Made by a program: the position numbers and the translations under genes. A DNA stretch of 64,000 bases, from assembly GCA_037501455.1 (NCBI GenBank), contig CM074864.1:38714001-38778000 (forward strand), given 5' to 3'. Positions within the stretch are counted from its first letter, which is position 1. Each line of letters begins with the position of its first letter. Origin of the DNA: Lantana camara (lineage: Eukaryota; Streptophyta; Magnoliopsida; Lamiales; Verbenaceae). Below are positions 59,165 to 64,000 of the stretch, one piece after another. The notes under the pieces are model-generated. The model was given only the letters and a program-made list of their open reading frames with translations, was not told where the DNA came from and made no database searches.

Positions 59165-59169
59165 TGCAA
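59165..59169. repeat. Target-site duplication of element A (right), TGCAA
   Basis: Matches 5413-5417. Confidence 0.9.
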
Positions 59170-59799
59170 GCTTTGGAATATAAGGCCCTAAACATGCTTC
59201 TAATCATTTGCACACAAGAAAACATCAAATATCCATCAAACCCTACACATTTAACATTCAAGAGATCAACCAAATCATCCATTTTTACCTTGAAATGAAA
59301 GAAGAAGTAATGGAATGATGAGATGAGTATGATGCTTCCACTTATGCAAATTATCTTCCTTGAATTATGGCTTGAAAATGGATGAAATCTTCTTCTCCTT
59401 CTTTGGTGTTTGGACCGTAATTTAGTGTGTGTGTATGTGTGAGATTTTGAAGAAATGAAATGGAAGAAATGAGATGCAATAGATATTTTAAAAGTCTTCC
59501 ACTCAAATGCATGAATCACCTCATTTTGCAATTAAGTCCCTAGTCTATATGAATGAATACAATGAAATCTCATCTCATGGAATATGATCACTTAACTCCA
59601 ATTCATGTTATGCAATTAAGTCATTAAATTTATGAAATGGTCAAATAAGGTCACATAATATCAATAAGACACGTTATCAATTAATTCACGTAAATTCCAC
59701 GTTAATGGAAGTTCATATAAATATATGAGAATATAAGGCATATAATGTTACGAAATTTAATATATCACATAATGTATAAATTGAAAACGGGGCGTTACA
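59170..59799 (-). mobile_element. LTR B, 5' portion
   Basis: Minus-strand LTR starting TGTAACGCCCCG at 59799. It joins 3370-5417 when element A is removed. No gene is seen, and the ORF covering most of it has no family resemblance. Confidence 0.8.
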
Positions 59800-60355
59800 T
59801 CATTACTCTCAAAATTATTACTTCACTCTTATTCAATCACCATTAAAGATCCTTTCGAATAAAAGTTTCTTGGTAAAAATCCTAAAGGTTTATAGTATCA
59901 CTCAACCACTCCTCACTTAGTCACTTTGACTAACCCTCTCGCTCCTTTCAAATTCATGATTTCAGGTATTGCCATTGCTCCTTAGCGGGTATCTTGAAGC
60001 ATAGAGAATCCATTATCTTATGCATATTAGATCAGGTTTCTTAACTAAGCCAAGTTAGACTATAATCTTGTATAGTTATTATATTACTCCAGTATCATAC
60101 TCTTAAATCATGAACAACTCTAACCCTACGATATTGCTTCTAAATTTTCATGAGTTTCAAATTATTCCAAATTCTTTTATTTACTGCCCCCAAACATGAG
60201 CTGTTGTTTTAAATGTTTCAAATTCCGTTGCCATGTTTTCTTACTCTGATATCGTATGGCATCGTCCGTTCGCCGGCGTGCCTCTCAAGTGCTAGGTCTC
60301 ACATCCGCCTGGGAAGTGCGACGGTGCGGGGTTGTAGTGTATTTGGGGCGCTACA
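59800..60355 (+). mobile_element. D'-type LTR remnant, 3' end
   Basis: Related to the last 560 bp of the D LTR: CACTTAGTCA-type, TTCATGATTTCAGG, CGTCCGTTCGCCGG and GTGCGGGGTTGTAGTG motifs in the same order, ending GGGGCGCTACA. No PBS follows, so it is a 3' or solo LTR end. LTR B interrupts it on the left. Confidence 0.8.
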
Positions 60356-62185
60356 ATAATTGCTGAGTAATTTTAATTTAAATATTAGTATTTAATAAAT
60401 TTAGAGGTGATTTCAACTCAATTATCAATTTGACTAAAAAATATAGTTCATGATTCCTTTTATAGTTAGAGAAATATTTGAAAATAGTATTGCACAAATT
60501 AGAGACAATCTTGCTTTATTAAAAAATTAATATTAAGAATGATTTTGATTATCGGTGTACTTAAATAGATAAAAATTAATTTAAAAATATTTCTGTTTAT
60601 TTATATATTTTAATTGAAAATCATGACCCAAAATAATTTAGAGGATGAATTTAAATTAAATTAAAATATGAGCATTATTTTAAATTTACAATAAAACACT
60701 GGAATAAATAAGAAATTTACTCATGTTTTCCAACAAAACACAAAAACTATTAAAAAAAAAGAAAAAGGATTAAAGAATTCTCCTTGTACAATAGGAAATA
60801 CCACTAAAAAGTAGGGACACTTATTTTTAAGTACTTATTTCTGGGAGAAAATTGAGTTTATTTTTAAATGCTAATTTATTTTTTTTTACTAATTTTCTAT
60901 TTTTAAATTTTAATTTTTATTCACTACCCAAATACTTAAATTAAATGTAATACCCTTAATTATTTCTTTTTTTTTTATTATTATTATTTTTACTTTTTTT
61001 TATATTTCAATTCAAATTTGAGTCAAACTTTTACAAATAATATTTTAATTTTAAATTTGAATACTTTTAACATTTCAAAACAATACTCCAATTATAACCT
61101 AAATACTTTAGTTTTTATGAGTTAAAGGACGTAAGTACTTTAATTTTTACGAAGAACACTCTTTTTCTTTATTTTTTACTTCTCATACTTCAATTTTTAA
61201 ATTTTAAACCCGAGCATTTCAACTTTACAAATAATGCTCTAATTTTAAATTTAATTACTTTAATATTTCTAAATAATACTCCAATTATACACGTAGGTAT
61301 TTTTATCTTTTATGAATAATATTCTAATTTGAAATGTAAGTATTTAACTTTTACAAACGATACTCTGTTTTATAATTTGAATACTTTATAGTTTCTAAAT
61401 AATACTCTAAAATATAAATTAACAATTAATTTTATTCCAAAATCCAATTACACATAAAAAGAAAAATATTAATTTTTACTTTTGAAATATAAAAATTATA
61501 TTTTGAAGTGTTAACAAAATAAAAGTATAAAATTGTGTATATGAAGTATAATGTTAACAAAATGATTTGTGCGCCATCTTCTTCTTTTTTTTTTTTTTTC
61601 CTCTGAGGTAATTGAGTATTTTTATTTTTTACACAAAATGGGGCGAAATTAAAAATAAAAATTTAAAAATAAAAAATTAGTACTAAAATTTTAACGTCGA
61701 GAAGTAAGCTAAATTTCTTTCCCTACTAGATAATCTGTTAAAAGTATATGTTTTCAATTTAATTCAAATAATTGTATAAAATATTCTTTATTTCGGAAGA
61801 AAATAAAGAATGAGTCCCGAGTTTTAAATTCAAGTATGGAAAACATATTTAAATAATTAAAATATAATGAAATAACAAATTATAATTATAACAAAGAAAA
61901 CAGAACAATAAAGAACAATAACACAAACAAAAATTAATAAAACTAAACGTTTTTTCACAAAAACAATATTAATAAACAAGATAATTCCTGCAGCGCACGT
62001 GCCAGTTACTATAACAAATAAAAATCCCTCAAATTAAATCTCTATCGAGCTCCATGGCCAAAAAATGTGAAATCTCTGAATATCTATAACAATAAGTAGT
62101 GCCAGCAAAACCTTTATAACCAACCGTGAGCAAATGGAAAGCAGCTTTGGAAAATTATACAACACGGGTCCATTATGAACCCAGT
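60356..62185. other. AT-rich intergenic DNA downstream of TPC1
   Basis: About 1.8 kb of very AT-rich sequence with T runs and a degenerate tandem repeat (61030-61415). No ORF, RNA gene or recognisable transposon was seen. The right part (about 61980-62185) should include the TPC1 3' UTR, but no clear AATAAA was found to place its end. Confidence 0.6.
61030..61415. repeat. Degenerate AT-rich tandem repeat, period about 41-46 bp
   Basis: The motif AATAATACTCTAATT and variants recur near 61036, 61080, 61228, 61271, 61316, 61357 and 61398, separated by TTTGAATACTTTA-like stretches. The copies are strongly diverged. Confidence 0.5.
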
Positions 62186-62270
62186 TCATGGAGTGGAGGA
62201 CTCTGTTTTCAGCTCTGCGCTCAACATGTGGTGGAGAAGCACATCAACCCTCTGATTCCTTGACTTAGCT
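62186..62270 (-). CDS. TPC1: TPC1, last coding exon
   Basis: The acceptor TTGTGCAG precedes 62270. The exon completes a Gly codon split with the previous exon and reads AKSRNQRVDVLLHHMLSAEL, then seven residues to TGA at 62186-62188. This is the conserved cytosolic C-terminal helix region of plant TPC1 channels, with the family's RVDVLLHHML motif. Phase and splice sites agree with the exon at 62358-62392. Confidence 0.9.
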
Positions 62271-62357
62271 CTGCACAACATTCAAAATAATTTAGAAAAC
62301 GGGATGTCTGAATCTGCAGATGAATATATTGTAGAAGCAAGATGCGTGCATATGTAC

Positions 62358-62392
62358 CCGAGATTACGCCTATGCCCGTTTCCGTTTTCTTC
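62358..62392 (-). CDS. TPC1: TPC1, small penultimate coding exon
   Basis: 35 bp between acceptor AATTCAG and donor GTACAT. It reads EENGNGHRRNL plus two bases of a Gly codon. The basic RRNLG motif is typical of the TPC1 C-terminal region just after the acidic stretch. Confidence 0.85.
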
Positions 62393-62882
62393 CTGAATTG
62401 CGCAACAAGGAAGTTCATAAGACTCAACGGAAATTGTTAAAATGATAAAATGTGGTTGACATATAACAAACTAAAGCATCGAATGATAATTTATAATGAA
62501 TTGGCAAACATAATTGATCTAGAGCTTCGTGGGATTGATGAGTAGCACTTCTCAGAGGAAGCTCGGCCTGTATGATAGGCTTGGACAAATTATTCGAACC
62601 CGGGTCATTGCCCTGGAGAATGAACCTATTAACCACTTGAACCAACCCTTGTTGGCTTTGAAGTAAGACCATTTGAGGACAATCATCTTAAAACTATGTT
62701 TACTTCTATTGGTGTATTCAAAAGTTCTGTTTATTATATTTCTAGTTTTCTACAATGCATATAGTTCTTTTCTTTTTTCTTCATCACAGTTACTTCAAGT
62801 CCACTAAACCAATATCAAACTCATAACAGGAAATCCATCAAATTTATTTGACTAATTTCATGTTACAATGGATTTAACTGAC
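62393..62882 (-). other. TPC1 intron containing a candidate SINE
   Basis: 490-bp intron, donor GTCAGT and acceptor AATTCAG. Most of its middle looks like a tRNA-derived insertion (62466-62665). Confidence 0.75.
62466..62665 (-). mobile_element. Candidate tRNA-derived SINE
   Basis: The minus strand has a box A-like TGGTTCAAGTGG (62633-62644) and, 32 bp downstream, a box B-like GGTTCGAATAA (62590-62600), the layout of a tRNA-type pol III promoter. The body beyond box B is unlike a tRNA. No clear poly(A) tail or target-site duplication was identified, so both ends are approximate. A degraded tRNA-like sequence by chance is possible. Confidence 0.4.
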
Positions 62883-62963
62883 CTGACCCTCCCCATCTTC
62901 ACCATTCTCAGAAGACTCAAGGTCCAATTCAGCGAAGAAAGCCTCCAAAACAAAAGCCACCAC
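62883..62963 (-). CDS. TPC1: TPC1 exon: end of last membrane helix and acidic linker
   Basis: 81 bp, acceptor ATTTCAG and donor GTCAGT. It reads VVAFVLEAFFAELDLE followed by an acidic EN/GE-rich stretch. VVAFVLEAFF is the cytosolic end of the final transmembrane helix (second IS6-type segment) in plant TPC1. Confidence 0.92.
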
Positions 62964-63142
62964 CTGAAATAAAAAAACAAGAAATGAAAATATTGAGTCA
63001 TGGTCAACATTAACATAAAAACTCTCTAAAGTGCACACGCCACAGAAGGTACAACAAATGACTTCTGACAAAACATTATATCACTTCCAACAACTTATTA
63101 GTGCTTTGAGTTGGAAAAACTAGAGCAACTATCGGATCTTAC

Positions 63143-63229
63143 CAAGTTCAAAAGGAGTAAGATCGAAATTATATAGAAGCTGATGAAGTAGGCATAACTC
63201 CAAGCAGTTCCAGTCAACTCCTTGTAGCT
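63143..63229 (-). CDS. TPC1: TPC1 exon: post-filter loop and last transmembrane helix
   Basis: 87 bp, phase 0 at both ends, acceptor TTTCCAG and donor GTAAGA. It reads [20 protein letters not shown] then a hydrophobic ISILLLLNL. The sequence and exon boundaries match the region between pore filter II and the end of the last helix in the TPC1 family. Confidence 0.92.
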
Positions 63230-63788
63230 CTGGAAACAATCAATGAATCACATAACGTCATGGCATCCAGGGAGATAATGCCAAAAGACAATAACAGTGA
63301 CTTTTGATGCCAAATTGAGTAGGAAATATATTTTAATCCTCAAATAACCCTGGCACCTCCAGGAAATGGTTAGAAAAGAATTCTCATATAGTCCCACAAG
63401 ATGTAATTTTAGTATGTCCATGTATTTGAGACAATAAGGTTAAATGAGACTGACCACCCTTCCCCTCTTAGTTTCAAAATTATGATTCTCTTAGATCATT
63501 GAAATTTGAACAAAAACTCATCAACCTGGAAACTAGTTATCCTAACACTCGAGAACAATTTGAAAAGTTCACTGAAATTTGAGTCATAACGTTATTTGAC
63601 TGGTATCAACATAGGAGAGAAAACATTGAGGATAAGTTATGACGGAGGCATCTGTGTGTTAAAAACAGGAAGGGAAGGGGTAGTTGTTGGGCAGGGCATT
63701 CTAATTATTTACAATACAAACAACATGCACAATACTTGTTGCATAGCATTGGATTTCTTACTTATACAAAACACTTTCATATACTTAC
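63230..63788 (-). other. TPC1 intron
   Basis: 559-bp intron, donor GTAAGTAT and acceptor TTTCCAG. No inserted element recognised. Confidence 0.8.
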
Positions 63789-63879
63789 CTGCATCCACAC
63801 TTGCCAATTACCCATCACTAGCAAATTAAAAAGTGTCACCATTCCATTGGGGTAGTCATTGAAGTTGAAGAGCAAGTAG
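63789..63879 (-). CDS. TPC1: TPC1 exon: second pore helix and selectivity filter
   Basis: 91 bp, with the acceptor TTTTAAG before 63879 and the donor after 63789. After one base of a split codon it reads [20 protein letters not shown] then [10 protein letters not shown]. This is the second pore helix and filter (LVMGNW) of the plant vacuolar two-pore channel, the voltage- and calcium-regulated cation channel of the tonoplast that carries the slow vacuolar current. The rest of the gene (most exons and both voltage-sensor domains) lies to the right of the window. Together the five exons give about 125 residues with no break. Confidence 0.92.
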
Positions 63880-63923
63880 CTTAAAATTTGTCAAGGGAAT
63901 TTGATTTAGAGCTGAAATTATGT

Positions 63924-63961
<38 letters not shown>

Positions 63962-64000
63962 GTATATGTGTGTGTGTGTGTGTGTCTGTGAGTGAGCGTG
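63880..64000 (-). other. TPC1 intron with AT and GT microsatellites
   Basis: Intron upstream of the pore exon. It has a TA dinucleotide run at about 63928-63958 and a GT run at about 63967-63984. Continues beyond the window. Confidence 0.8.

Noticed and set aside
59160..59531. 123-codon minus-strand ORF as a gene
   Set aside because: It spans the A 3' LTR end, the TSD and LTR B, so it was created by the insertion. No family similarity.
62590..62644. Functional tRNA gene
   Set aside because: Only box A- and box B-like motifs are present. The acceptor stem does not pair and box B lacks the usual final CC.
62424..62672. Minus-strand frame of 82 codons as a TPC1 exon
   Set aside because: It lies in the intron between two well-supported exons, shows no TPC1 similarity and coincides with the candidate SINE. 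Splicing from 62883 to 62392 keeps the TPC1 frame.

Overview
This window is plant nuclear DNA, most likely from a eudicot. The far right end (62186-63879, minus strand) carries the last five coding exons of a vacuolar two-pore cation channel gene (TPC1). Everything from base 1 to about 60355 is a stack of nested Ty3/gypsy LTR retrotransposons. Where pol is readable they are Tekay/Del-like chromoviruses, with Gag carrying two zinc knuckles, then protease, reverse transcriptase, RNase H, integrase and a C-terminal chromodomain-like tail.

Nesting, from oldest host outward. Gene-flanking DNA is followed by an LTR remnant (59800-60355, called D'). D' is interrupted by a minus-strand LTR B (3370-5417 plus 59170-59799). 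B is interrupted by another minus-strand LTR C (1-3369, cut by the window edge) and by a large plus-strand element A (5418-59164, TSD TGCAA). Element A is interrupted by element E (minus, 7348-12899, TSD GGAGC), element D (plus, 17747-28434, TSD GAAGG) and a solo LTR F present twice at the same site (43961-46644 and 51075-53742, TSD CTATA).

The most unusual structure lies inside A. A segment of exactly about 4,424 bp, running from the middle of the LTR through PBS, gag, protease and RT into RNase H and ending in a 520-bp inverted piece of RNase H/integrase, is repeated head to tail. Five units carry the inverted junction (starting at 13091, 17515, 32632, 37055 and 41479). A sixth (from 48593) continues into normal RNase H, integrase, PPT and the 3' LTR. 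All inverted junctions are the same, so one founder rearrangement was amplified. Unit 5 is a mosaic whose switch point marks an unequal exchange, and the duplicated solo LTR F shows that part of the amplification came after F inserted.

Unit 2 has an uninterrupted 936-residue Gag-PR-RT frame. All other gag-pol copies are broken by stops or frameshifts, many of them CAG to TAG, CGA to TGA or TGG to TAG. Element D has almost identical LTRs, lacks RT and RNase H, and has an extra coiled-coil ORF before gag. Several otherwise dissimilar LTRs share a GC-rich block ending near GGAGGAAGAAGG and clusters of perfect palindromes with an ACG-2nt-CGT core.

From 60356 to 62185 the sequence is very AT-rich with a degenerate tandem repeat and no gene seen. 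The TPC1 exons follow, with a candidate tRNA-derived SINE in one intron and AT/GT microsatellites at the right edge.
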